From JAIOTG01 sp964644045 (GTDB taxonomy: Bacteria > Patescibacteriota > Patescibacteriia > Patescibacteriales > JAGXOH01), in NCBI GenBank assembly GCA_964644045.1, contig CAZXUK010000026.1, forward strand, positions 1-12,685: a stretch of DNA of 12,685 nucleotides, read 5' to 3'. The notes beneath the pieces are model-generated. The model saw only the letters and a list, made by a program, of their open reading frames with translations, did no database searches and was not told where the DNA came from. This document shows positions 5,665-12,572 of this stretch, piece by piece. Each line of letters starts with the position of its first letter. The first letter of the stretch is position 1. A program made the translations under genes and the position numbers.

Positions 5665-7083
5665 ATGACAGGAAAGAAAAATACAATTTCAGAACAGTTT
5701 TTGGATTACGCCAAAAGGGCGGAATTATTCGATTATGGGCCTTTCAAGGGCTCCATGATCTTTCGACCTTACGCTTATGCCATTTGGGAAAAGTGCCAAG
5801 CTAATCTGGACGCCGAGATCAAAGATCAGGGGTGTGATAATATTTATTTTCCTTGTTTGATCCCGGAAGGGTTGTTGGCCAAGGAAAAAGAGCATGTGGA
5901 AGGATTTTCTCCCGAGTTGGCGGTGGTTACCCATGGCGGGGGCGAAGAACTGTCCGAGAAGTTAGCGGTACGACCCACTTCCGAAACTTTGATGTATCAT
6001 TATTTTTCCAAATGGATATCCTCTTGGCGGGACCTTCCTTTTAAGGTCAATCAGTGGTCCAATGTTATCAGGTGGGAATTGAGGCCATTTCCTTTTTTGC
6101 GGACCTCGGAATTCCTTTGGCAAGAAGCTCATACCGTGCACGATTCTTATGAGGGAGCTCGAGATCAAGTATATAATTCGTTAAAAATGTATGAGAAATT
6201 TTTTAATGAAATTTTGGCTATACCTGTTGCCATCGGGCAAAAAACGGAAAAGGAAAAGTTCGCCGGAGCTCTTTATTCTATGAGTTGTGAGGCCCTGCTT
6301 TTGGATGGCAACGCTTTGCAGATAGCCACAGCCCATAATTTAGGACAGAATTTTTCCAAGGTTTTCGAGGTTGATTTTCAAGATAAACAAGGAGAGACCG
6401 AATACGCTTGGCAGACCAGCTGGGGTCTTTCCACCCGGGCTTTGGGAGGGATGTTTTTAACCCATATGGACGACAAAGGATTGGTGATCCCGCCTCGAGT
6501 GGCCCCGGTTCAGGCGCGTATCATTCCGATCGGGGTGGAAAAGGACGAAAAGGTCTTAACCACCGGCAAAGATATCCAAAGATCTTTACGCGATAAAGAC
6601 GTGAGAGCGGAAGTGGACACCGGAGAGCATTCCGCCGGCTGGAAATTCAATGACGCCGAGTTAAAAGGGATTCCCTTAAGGGTGGAAGTCGGCCCCAAGG
6701 ATCTGGAAAAAGAAAAAGTAGTGGTGGCCCGAAGGGACACCGGAGAAAAAATCGATATCCCTATAAAGGAATTGGATCAAAAAATACCGGACCTGTTGGA
6801 GGAGATCCAGGGCAATTTATATGAGAGAGCCAAGAACTTCGTTAAGGAGAACAGCCACCAAGTAGATGACTACGAGGAGTTTAAAGATATTATGAAAGGC
6901 AAAAGAGGTTTCGTGCATGCCGATTGGTGCGGAGACCAAAAATGCGAAGAAGCGATAAAAGAGGAAACCAAAGCCACTACCAGATGTTTACCTTTAGAAG
7001 AAAAGACATCTTTTAATACGGGACAATGCATCTATTGCGGAAAAGAGGCCAAGTATCAGCCCATTTGGGCCAGGAATTATTGA
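5665..7083 (+). CDS. proS: Prolyl-tRNA synthetase, short form with C-terminal zinc domain
   Basis: This is a class II aminoacyl-tRNA synthetase charging tRNA-Pro with proline. It belongs to the archaeal/eukaryote-like type (as in Thermus), without the inserted editing domain. Evidence by residue, counting from 5665: VRPTSETLMY at 102-111, motif 2 FKVNQWSNVIRWELRPFPFLRTSEF at 126-150, and WQEAHTVH at 152-159. Motif 3 is ALGGMFLTHMDDKGLVIPPRVAP at 259-281. An anticodon-binding domain covers roughly 283-390. The C-terminal zinc domain has C422, C427, C455 and C458, and the protein ends in ARNY with the terminal Tyr typical of this type. At 472 aa the length is as expected. It has its own promoter, so it is probably independent of the truncated cluster before it. 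The gene appears intact and essential. Confidence 0.95.
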   Translation: MTGKKNTISEQFLDYAKRAELFDYGPFKGSMIFRPYAYAIWEKCQANLDAEIKDQGCDNIYFPCLIPEGLLAKEKEHVEGFSPELAVVTHGGGEELSEKLAVRPTSETLMYHYFSKWISSWRDLPFKVNQWSNVIRWELRPFPFLRTSEFLWQEAHTVHDSYEGARDQVYNSLKMYEKFFNEILAIPVAIGQKTEKEKFAGALYSMSCEALLLDGNALQIATAHNLGQNFSKVFEVDFQDKQGETEYAWQTSWGLSTRALGGMFLTHMDDKGLVIPPRVAPVQARIIPIGVEKDEKVLTTGKDIQRSLRDKDVRAEVDTGEHSAGWKFNDAELKGIPLRVEVGPKDLEKEKVVVARRDTGEKIDIPIKELDQKIPDLLEEIQGNLYERAKNFVKENSHQVDDYEEFKDIMKGKRGFVHADWCGDQKCEEAIKEETKATTRCLPLEEKTSFNTGQCIYCGKEAKYQPIWARNY

Positions 7084-7089
7084 GGTTGG

Positions 7090-7117
7090 TTGATCAACTA
7101 AAAATATTTAATAATAT
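7090..7117 (+). promoter_or_regulatory. Possible promoter of the methyltransferase gene
   Basis: TTGATC at 7090-7095 and TAATAT at 7112-7117 are spaced by 16 bp. The -10 ends 5 nt before the ATG at 7123, so the transcript would be leaderless or nearly so. The -35 sits within a 10-bp palindrome, GTTGATCAAC at 7089-7098, which might be an operator. Both boxes are imperfect, so this is tentative. Confidence 0.35.
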
Positions 7118-7122
7118 AGATC

Positions 7123-7947
7123 ATGACCCTAAAATTTAACAATTCTTTTGATGTTTATGCCCGGAATTATGATCATATCAGACCCTCTTACCCGGGTCAG
7201 CTATATAAGGATTTAAGGGACCATTATTATATTACCAAAGAGTCTCGGGTGATAGAGATCGGAGCCGGAAGCGGAATAGCCACTCGAGAATTGGCGGAGT
7301 TGGCGGGAGAAGTTACCGCCATTGAACCGGGTCGGAATTTGGTTGCTATTTTAAAAGATCAAGTACAAGAATATAACAACGTAGAAGCAATTGGAGATTT
7401 ATTCGAAAATTTTACTTCCAACAAAAAATATGAAGCAGTGGTAGCTTTTACCGCCTTTCATTGGCTTGATAAAAGCAATAGGTATGAAAAGGTTTATGAT
7501 TTTTTAAACGAAGATGGTAATTTTATTTTGGTATGGAACAGTTTTTTCCAAAGTCGCTCGGATGTAGCCGCTGAAGTGAATAAAATATCCGGAGAGTTGC
7601 TTCCCGGTCTATACTCTTCTGATTCGGGTATTTCGGAAATCAATGAAAAGGTGCTTTCAAAACTAAGAAAGAGGGAACAAGAAGTTTTCGAGAGTTCTTT
7701 ATTTGTTCCCGTATTTCAAAAACGCTATTTAGTAAGTTATAATTATGATCATATAACTTACCCTCAACTACTTAATACTTTCCCTCAAATTATTGATTTA
7801 GAACCAAAAGAAAAGGACAATTTCCTCTCTAGTATATCAGAAACAATCAAAAAGTTCGGTATTATTTCAGTGCCGGTACTGACTACTCTTGTAGTGTGTA
7901 AAAAAAGAGAGGGGTTGTTAAAGTTTGTTTCAGAGACAAATCGGTAA
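7123..7947 (+). CDS. Class I SAM-dependent methyltransferase
   Basis: This is an S-adenosylmethionine-dependent methyltransferase of unknown substrate. Motif I is clear: VIEIGAGSGIATREL at about 43-57, with the acidic residue of motif II in VTAIEPGRNL near 64-73. Motif IV is around EAVVAFTAFHWLD at 104-116; the FHWLD (often AFHWF/VD) is typical of the trans-aconitate/menaquinone-like type 11 group. The N-terminus (FDVYARNYDHIRPSYP) is the usual opening of this group. At 274 aa the length is normal. The start at 7123 lies 39 nt after the ProRS stop. The last 12-14 residues (REGLLKFVSETNR) extend beyond the usual final strand and may be a secondary addition. Neighbours give no clue to the substrate. 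Confidence 0.85.
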   Translation: MTLKFNNSFDVYARNYDHIRPSYPGQLYKDLRDHYYITKESRVIEIGAGSGIATRELAELAGEVTAIEPGRNLVAILKDQVQEYNNVEAIGDLFENFTSNKKYEAVVAFTAFHWLDKSNRYEKVYDFLNEDGNFILVWNSFFQSRSDVAAEVNKISGELLPGLYSSDSGISEINEKVLSKLRKREQEVFESSLFVPVFQKRYLVSYNYDHITYPQLLNTFPQIIDLEPKEKDNFLSSISETIKKFGIISVPVLTTLVVCKKREGLLKFVSETNR

Positions 7948-8137
7948 AATTAAAAATAAGGGACAAGCACAGCAGACGATCAAAGGTTTAAATAAGTACC
8001 CTCCCGGAGGTGGTAATCAATGGACTGGGAAAGTGAATACATCTGGATATACAAGAGTAGTTTTTCTAGAACTGTATTGTTCGATGGTAAATAAAAATTT
8101 TAAAGAATTGGGGTTCGATTATATGGGTTTTAATTAG
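7925..8137 (+). CDS. Small unassigned open frame, doubtful
   Basis: This is a 70-codon frame starting at TTG and overlapping the end of the methyltransferase by 23 nt. The translation contains YPPGGGNQWTGKVNTSGYTR and ends FKELGFDYMGFN. I do not recognise it. No ribosome-binding site or promoter is visible. It could be a chance frame or the tail of a lost gene, and it fills most of the gap between the methyltransferase and the insertion sequence. Confidence 0.2.
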   Translation: MFQRQIGKIKNKGQAQQTIKGLNKYPPGGGNQWTGKVNTSGYTRVVFLELYCSMVNKNFKELGFDYMGFN

Positions 8138-8168
8138 AGTTATAATCCCCCGTTTATAGTTATATCTC
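8137..8168 (+). terminator. Possible hairpin terminator downstream of the methyltransferase
   Basis: GAGTTATAA at 8137-8145 pairs with TTATATCTC at 8160-8168 (one mismatch) around a 14-nt loop. T-rich sequence follows (actattttttagtttt). The stem is AT-rich and weak. It would end transcription before the insertion sequence. Confidence 0.35.
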
Positions 8169-8214
8169 ACTATTTTTTAGTTTTCCATCACACTAATTAG
8201 TATAAGGTCCACTT

Positions 8215-8246
8215 TTAATGTTCAAGTCCATGAACATAATTGACAC
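8215..8246 (+). repeat. Left terminal inverted repeat of the IS
   Basis: The sequence runs from TTAATG to TTGACAC and lies 3 nt beyond the transposase stop codon. It contains its own dyad, ATGTTCA at 8218-8224 with TGAACAT at 8231-8237, a possible transposase-binding half or a small terminator. The pattern shared with the right end is TTA.TG..C..G.CCATG, then ATA.TTGACAC. Confidence 0.55.
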
Positions 8247-8249
8247 CTT

Positions 8250-9524
8250 TTAATTATTAGATTTGGCCAGTTTTTTATCAATTTGATCCATTAATTTGGC
8301 GATTTTTTTTCTGTTTTTCATTTTTCGCGAATTAGCCAGACGTTTCTGTTGTTTTTTAAGATAATTTTTCCATTTTTCAGCTATTTTGTAAGCTTCCTCG
8401 GGATTTTCCTTCCAAAGTCTGTAAAACTCCATTGGTGTTAAGTTTCCTGGCGCTTGGTGCGGTCGCACATTGTTGTAGATATATTCCCATTCCAGTATTT
8501 TCTTTTTCTGTTCTTCAAAATTATGACAAAGGTTCCCTCGTTGGTAAAATTCCACTTCATCGGTTAAATGCGATCTTTCCACCCTGGGGTTGTCTGTGGG
8601 GGTTCCCGAACGAGAGTAGAAATGGATCACCTTGTTCTTTTCCAAATGGCTATCAAAATCCTTTTCATTTTCTCCGCCGTTGTCCGTATTGACGCAAGCG
8701 ATGGGGAAGGGAAACCTTGCTTCGCATTCTTCCTGGACAGCCACGGCCGTTTTGCTTTCCGAGTCTTCGGCCAATCCGATTGTCCGCAATCTGGTAAATG
8801 AATCGGTCACAGTATGCTGATACCAGAAATTTTCCTTAGCCTTAGGTTTGTTCCAATTAACAAATTCCCCGATTTTCAAGATAAATTTCATGTCTTTTTC
8901 CGCTAAAGCTCCCGGCTTGTAGTCCTTTATCTCTTTGGGCGGTCGATATTTCTGTTTTTGCTCCAACTTAGCCTTATGCGCTGTTTTTAACCGGTTTGAT
9001 ATTTTAATATCCAACAGTCCGTGTTTGCCTAAATATCGGTTAATCGTAGTTGCTCCCACTTTGATGTTGTAATCTCTCTCCAGCACAGTTGTTAGTTTAT
9101 CCTTGCCCCAGTGATAATCTTTCCTAACTTCAATGATTTTGCTTTCCACTGACTTTTCAATCCTTTTCCGTTTATCTGTGTTTTTCGGGGCTTTTGACTC
9201 AGGCTCCAGCGAATAAGGATTTTTTTCTGAATCAATCCAAATACTGTGTATGGTTGAAAGCCATTGCCTTGATATTCCGATTTTCCCGGCTGCCTTGGCT
9301 ATCTTGTCACCGGTTTCAAAATGAATTATATACATCCACTTTAACCGTTTTTTGGCTTCATCCGATAATGGATAATGCTTCGGATTTAGCTCCTGTTGCG
9401 CTTTACTTTGCATAATATCAATAGATTTATTAACTAACTGTTTAAACCTATCGATATTAGCACATTTTTTAGAAACTTTCAGTCCAATAGCCATCTCCCA
9501 AGCCTTTCTTCTGGATTTTCTCAT
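8250..9524 (-). CDS. IS481/IS3-like transposase, rve integrase core
   Basis: This transposase catalyses cut-and-paste or copy-out movement of the element. The N-terminal part (about 55-100) contains a helix-turn-helix, TGDKIAKAAGKIGISRQWL, and a second HTH_29/HTH_32-like region at 120-170 (WGKDKLTTVLERDYNIKVG). The RNase H-like core follows: D211 in EKDMKFI, D281 in NTDNGGE, and E316 in GTPTDNPRVERSH, about 35 residues after D281. The typical rve segments TVTDSFTRLR and NNVRPHQAPGNLTPMEFY are also present. A Lys-rich tail closes the 424-aa protein. No frameshift or stop is seen, so it should be active. The ATG at 9524 is 15 nt inside the right repeat. No strong leftward promoter was recognised. 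Confidence 0.92.
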   Translation of the reverse strand: MRKSRRKAWEMAIGLKVSKKCANIDRFKQLVNKSIDIMQSKAQQELNPKHYPLSDEAKKRLKWMYIIHFETGDKIAKAAGKIGISRQWLSTIHSIWIDSEKNPYSLEPESKAPKNTDKRKRIEKSVESKIIEVRKDYHWGKDKLTTVLERDYNIKVGATTINRYLGKHGLLDIKISNRLKTAHKAKLEQKQKYRPPKEIKDYKPGALAEKDMKFILKIGEFVNWNKPKAKENFWYQHTVTDSFTRLRTIGLAEDSESKTAVAVQEECEARFPFPIACVNTDNGGENEKDFDSHLEKNKVIHFYSRSGTPTDNPRVERSHLTDEVEFYQRGNLCHNFEEQKKKILEWEYIYNNVRPHQAPGNLTPMEFYRLWKENPEEAYKIAEKWKNYLKKQQKRLANSRKMKNRKKIAKLMDQIDKKLAKSNN

Positions 9525-9539
9525 TTTTTTGTTCCTAAA

Positions 9540-9570
9540 GTGTCAAGTATAACATGGTCGCGTGCAATAA
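9540..9570 (-). repeat. Right terminal inverted repeat of the IS
   Basis: On the + strand it runs from GTGTCAAG at 9540 to GCAATAA at 9570. Its reverse complement pairs imperfectly with 8215-8246. The following seven bases, TTTGACA (9571-9577), read TGTCAAA inward. This fits the TGT-type tip common in IS481 elements, so the true tip may include the -35 box of the next operon. Confidence 0.55.
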
Positions 9571-9571
9571 T

Positions 9572-9600
9572 TTGACATATACCCCTAGAGGGTGTAAAAT
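9572..9600 (+). promoter_or_regulatory. Promoter of the CsoR-like/thioredoxin operon
   Basis: TTGACA at 9572-9577 and TAAAAT at 9595-9600 have a 17-bp spacer. The -10 ends 6 nt before the ATG at 9607, so the mRNA is predicted leaderless, with the same geometry as the AbiE promoter. The spacer is almost entirely occupied by an operator-like dyad. Confidence 0.8.
9578..9596. promoter_or_regulatory. Candidate CsoR/CstR-family operator
   Basis: The dyad is TA-T-ACCC, five central bases (CTAGA), then GGGT-G-TA. This resembles the TACCC...GGGTA G/C-tract operators bound by CsoR, CstR and relatives. It fills the space between the -35 and -10 boxes and overlaps the first two bases of the -10, so binding would block RNA polymerase. 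The adjacent gene encodes exactly this repressor family, which supports autoregulation. Confidence 0.75.
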
Positions 9601-9606
9601 AAAAAT

Positions 9607-9906
9607 ATGGATAAAGAAATTAAAAAACAAGCCAAGAAAAAAGTAGCTAAGAAAGAAGCAAATAAAAAAACTATAGAGCAAAGGTTGAATATTATTAAGG
9701 GTCAAATTGATGGACTCTCCCATTTGATTGAAAAAAATGAGGATTGTCATAAAATAACAGTTCAATTTTATGCTATTAATTTAGCTTTAAAAAAGGTAAT
9801 GGAAGTATATTTGAAAGAAAATTTATCTTTTTGCCTATCTTCTCTTAAAACCAAAGAGAGAAAAGATACAGAATTTTTGTTAGAACAAATAATTAAAAAC
9901 AAATAA
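9607..9906 (+). CDS. CsoR/FrmR/RcnR-family repressor, CstR-like cysteine pattern
   Basis: This is a small all-helical, DNA-binding repressor (DUF156 family) that releases its operator when its thiols bind metal or react with sulfur or electrophile species. The family core is RLNIIKGQIDGLSHLIE at 26-42, then C47, QFYAINLALKKV, and C76. C47 and C76 are 29 residues apart, as in CsoR and CstR. The position of the copper-ligand His (25 after the first Cys) is N72. Loss of that His is typical of CstR-like persulfide sensors and argues against Cu(I) sensing. The first 22 residues are an unusual Lys/Ala-rich extension absent from most members. It is the first gene of an operon with thioredoxin 22 nt downstream. 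The start is fixed by the promoter geometry. The family is secure; the inducer is inferred. Confidence 0.85.
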   Translation: MDKEIKKQAKKKVAKKEANKKTIEQRLNIIKGQIDGLSHLIEKNEDCHKITVQFYAINLALKKVMEVYLKENLSFCLSSLKTKERKDTEFLLEQIIKNK

Positions 9907-9928
9907 TGATTATAATTAATTAAAGCTT

Positions 9929-10258
9929 ATGTCAAAAACAATTAATGTGGAAAGTCAAAATTTCGAAGAAGAAGTTTTAAATTCAAAGACCCCGGTTTTA
10001 GTTGATTTTTGGGCTCCTTGGTGCCAACCCTGTTTAATGATGGCTCCGGGCTTGGATCAATTAGCAGAAGAAATGGAAGGTAAATTAAAGGTTTGTAAAT
10101 TAAACACTGAAACGGCCGAGAATCAAACCTTAGCAATTAAATATCAGATTCAAAGTATTCCTAATATGAAGCTTTTTAAAGACGGGAAAGTTATTAAAGA
10201 ATTTATAGGATTAAGAAGCAAAGATGCTCTTAAGGAAGAAATAGAATCAGTTTTATAA
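9929..10258 (+). CDS. trxA: Thioredoxin with WCQPC active site
   Basis: This is a cytoplasmic dithiol-disulfide reductase that reduces protein disulfides and is recycled by thioredoxin reductase. The fold is complete at 109 aa: VLVDFWAPWCQPC at 23-35 with the redox cysteines C32 and C35, then a long helix, the cis-proline P78 in SIPNMKLF, and the final GLRSKDALKEEI helix. The active site is CQPC where CGPC is standard, and the usual IPT reads IPN. An extra cysteine is at 56. No signal peptide is present. It is cotranscribed with the CstR-like repressor, and a thioredoxin reductase gene is two genes downstream, so they probably form one functional pair. Confidence 0.92.
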   Translation: MSKTINVESQNFEEEVLNSKTPVLVDFWAPWCQPCLMMAPGLDQLAEEMEGKLKVCKLNTETAENQTLAIKYQIQSIPNMKLFKDGKVIKEFIGLRSKDALKEEIESVL

Positions 10259-10337
10259 TTAACTTAAAGTAAAATTTACTTTTCTACTCTAATCATATTT
10301 AGTTCTTTTATAAAAAGATTAAAATAATTAATTAGCC

Positions 10338-10354
10338 TTTAAATCAGATTTAAA
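10338..10354. repeat. 17-bp dyad between thioredoxin and dehydrogenase genes
   Basis: TTTAAATC at 10338-10345 and GATTTAAA at 10347-10354 are perfect inverted arms around a single A; CC and GG flank them at 10336-10337 and 10357-10358. The 1-nt centre makes a protein-binding site more likely than a terminator. A TAAAAT at 10373-10378 could be the -10 of an internal promoter for the dehydrogenase, but no good -35 is seen. Confidence 0.4.
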
Positions 10355-10386
10355 AAGGTTTGTTTAGATTGGTAAAATTTAATTTT

Positions 10387-11625
10387 ATGAAAAACAAAGT
10401 TTTTTCCAATGTTACTAAAAGATTAGCGGAGATTAAACAGATTGAAGGATTAAGCCAAAAAGAAATAAAATTTCTTTCTACTCCCAGAAAAGTCAACAAA
10501 ACTCAAATAAATCTGGGAAGAAAAAAATTTTTTGCTTGGAGAATTATTTTTAATAATGCCTTAGGTCCGGGTAAGGGAGGTATTAGATTTCATCCTGAAG
10601 TTAGTGAAGACGAAGTTAAGTCTTTATCTTTTTGGATGACAATTAAAAATTCTTTGGTAAATTTACCTTATGGCGGAGCTAAAGGGGGAGTTAAATTTGA
10701 TCCTCATAAAGTTTCTTTTAAGCAACTAGAGCAGGTTAGCCGAAAATTTATTGATGCTTTTTATAAAGATTTAGGGCAGGATAAAGATATTCCGGCTCCT
10801 GATGTTTATACTAATTCTCAAATAATGTCCTGGATGTTGGATGAGTATGAAAAAAAAGTAGGCCGTCATGAGCCCGGAATGATTACTGGTAAGCCCCTGG
10901 AGTTGCAGGGTTGTTCCCTTAGAAATGATGCTACCGCTAAGGGAGGGTTTATTATAATACAGGAAGTAGTTAAAAAATTTAAATTAAAGAAAAATAATTT
11001 AAAAATAGCGGTTCAGGGGTTTGGTAATGCTGGTATGTATATTTCCCGGTTTTTAGCTGAAAACGGTTTTAAAGTAGTAGCGGTTAGCGATAGCCGGAGC
11101 GGAGTTTATGACCCCCAAGGTTTAAACATAAAAGAAATTATTCAAACCAAAGAAGAAAAAGGTAAAATTTCCGAGTATAAAAAAGCTCAAAAAATTAGTA
11201 ACCAGGAATTATTAGAACTTCCGGTTGACACTTTAGTTTTAGCCGCCTTGGAAAATCAAATTACCAAAGAGAATGTTGATAGGATCAAAGCTAAATATAT
11301 AGTGGAGATTGCTAACGGGCCAATTAGTTATGAAGCTGATAAAATTTTGTTTAATAAAGGAATAAAAGTAATTCCGGATGTTTTAGCTAATTCCGGAGGA
11401 GTAATTTGCAGTTATTTTGAATGGTCTCAAAACCGAACCGGTAATATTCTGGATAGTGATTATTTAGAGAAAAAATTAAAGCAGAAATTGATTGGCGCCT
11501 TTCAGGAGATATTGAAAATATGGCAAGAAAAAGAGAAAAAAATTGATTTGCGAACCGTAGCCTACATTATTGCCATTAGGAGAGTTTTGAGCGCGGAAAA
11601 ATTAAGAGGCAGAATAAAAAATTAA
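10387..11625 (+). CDS. Glu/Leu/Phe/Val dehydrogenase (probable glutamate dehydrogenase)
   Basis: This enzyme performs NAD(P)-dependent reversible oxidative deamination of an amino acid, most likely glutamate, to the 2-oxo acid and ammonia. The N-terminal catalytic domain shows GPGKGGIRFHP (K63), PYGGAKGGV (K99, catalytic Lys) and PAPDVYTNSQIMSWM (D139). The Rossmann domain starts around 205 with VQGFGNAGMYISRFL and the strand end VVAVSDS. The C-terminal part has VEIANGPISYEAD and PDVLANSGGVICSYFEW. The usual GGSxGRxxATGRG segment reads GCSLRNDATAKGG, a mild departure. The protein is 412 aa from the ATG at 10387, the normal GDH size. An upstream TTG at 10360 would add nine residues but has no support. 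It lies 11 nt before the reductase gene. Leucine or valine use cannot be excluded. Confidence 0.88.
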   Translation: MKNKVFSNVTKRLAEIKQIEGLSQKEIKFLSTPRKVNKTQINLGRKKFFAWRIIFNNALGPGKGGIRFHPEVSEDEVKSLSFWMTIKNSLVNLPYGGAKGGVKFDPHKVSFKQLEQVSRKFIDAFYKDLGQDKDIPAPDVYTNSQIMSWMLDEYEKKVGRHEPGMITGKPLELQGCSLRNDATAKGGFIIIQEVVKKFKLKKNNLKIAVQGFGNAGMYISRFLAENGFKVVAVSDSRSGVYDPQGLNIKEIIQTKEEKGKISEYKKAQKISNQELLELPVDTLVLAALENQITKENVDRIKAKYIVEIANGPISYEADKILFNKGIKVIPDVLANSGGVICSYFEWSQNRTGNILDSDYLEKKLKQKLIGAFQEILKIWQEKEKKIDLRTVAYIIAIRRVLSAEKLRGRIKN

Positions 11626-11636
11626 ACTAATAAAAT

Positions 11637-12572
11637 ATGGCAGAAAAAAATAAATATTCTTTGATTATAATCGGGGCCGGACCAGCGGGAATGACCGCGT
11701 CTATTTATGCTTCTCGGTTTAAGGTGGACAATTTAATTATTGGTCAGTCTCCCGGAGGTTTGGTTTTGGAAGCTCATAAAATTTGTAATTATCCCAGTGA
11801 ACCAGAAATCAGCGGAGTGGAGTTGGTTACTAAAATGCAACAGCAGGTTGAATCTTTGGGAGCTTCAATAGTTTTGGATAAAGTTAAGGAAATAAAAAAT
11901 ACCGGGAAAGATGAATTTTATTTGCAAACTGAGAGCGGTAAAGAATTTTGGACTCGGACAATTTTATTGGCTAGCGGAACTGAACATCGTAAATTAAATT
12001 TGTCCGGGGAAAATGAATTTTTAGGAAAAGGAGTTTCTTATTGCGCTACTTGCGACGCTATGTTTTATAGGGATAAAAACGTGGCAGTAATTGGAGGGAG
12101 CGACAGCGCTAATATTTCCTCTCTTTATTTATCTGAAGTAGCCAGTAAAGTTTATCAAATTTATCGTAAGGATAGTTTAAGAGGGGAGAGGGCTTGGATT
12201 GAGCAAATAAAAAATAATGACAAAATTGAAGTTATTTTTAATACTGAGGTTAAATCTTTAAAAGGGGAAGAAAAGTTGGAAAAAGTTGTTTTAGATAAAC
12301 CATATCAGGGCAAAAAAGAATTAACTGTAGAAGGTTTGTTTATAGAAATAGGAACAGTTCCTCAAAGAGAATTAATTTATATTTTAGGGGTAAAAATTAA
12401 TAAGCAAGGATATGTGGAGGTAGGTCAGGATCAAAAAACAGATCAGGATCGAGTTTGGGCGGCTGGTGATATTACTAATGGATCCAATAATTTTAGGCAG
12501 ATAATTACAGCTTGCAGCGAGGGTGCTGTGGCAGCGGAAAATATTTATAAATATTTAATAGAAAAAAAATGA
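11637..12572 (+). CDS. trxB: Thioredoxin reductase
   Basis: This FAD-dependent oxidoreductase passes electrons from a reduced nicotinamide cofactor to thioredoxin. FAD binding is shown by LIIIGAGPAGMTAS (GAGPAG 13-18) and the closing AAGDITNG near 275-282. The redox disulfide is C136-A-T-C139 in YCATCDAMFYRDK. The nicotinamide domain has GGSDSA (153-158) and YRKDSLRGERAW, where NADPH enzymes normally read HRRxxFRA. One Arg is Lys and the His is Tyr, so cofactor preference may be altered. At 311 aa the length is typical. It probably recycles the thioredoxin encoded upstream. It overlaps the next gene by 4 nt (ATGA), a sign of translational coupling. Confidence 0.92.
   Translation: MAEKNKYSLIIIGAGPAGMTASIYASRFKVDNLIIGQSPGGLVLEAHKICNYPSEPEISGVELVTKMQQQVESLGASIVLDKVKEIKNTGKDEFYLQTESGKEFWTRTILLASGTEHRKLNLSGENEFLGKGVSYCATCDAMFYRDKNVAVIGGSDSANISSLYLSEVASKVYQIYRKDSLRGERAWIEQIKNNDKIEVIFNTEVKSLKGEEKLEKVVLDKPYQGKKELTVEGLFIEIGTVPQRELIYILGVKINKQGYVEVGQDQKTDQDRVWAAGDITNGSNNFRQIITACSEGAVAAENIYKYLIEKK

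Larger units (their letters stand above)
8215..9570 (-). mobile_element. Insertion sequence, IS481/IS3-like (rve DDE transposase)
   Basis: This is an approximately 1.36-kb element with one transposase gene reading leftward, flanked by imperfect terminal inverted repeats. The best-matched ends are 8215-8246 and 9540-9570. Both share the inner core TTGACAC and a CCATG block, with roughly 22 of 32 positions alike by hand alignment including one gap. The exact outer limits are uncertain: the right end could reach 9577, reading TGTCAAA inward, and the left end could reach about 8205. No clear target-site duplication was found. The element separates the methyltransferase from the redox operon and ends directly at the -35 box of the latter. 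Confidence 0.7.

Noticed and set aside
7089..7098. Terminator after ProRS
   Set aside because: GTTGATCAAC is a palindrome without a loop and is not followed by a T tract, so it cannot form a normal terminator hairpin.
8432..8820. Three overlapping + strand frames inside the transposase region
   Set aside because: They are opposite the intact DDE transposase and lack domains or start signals.
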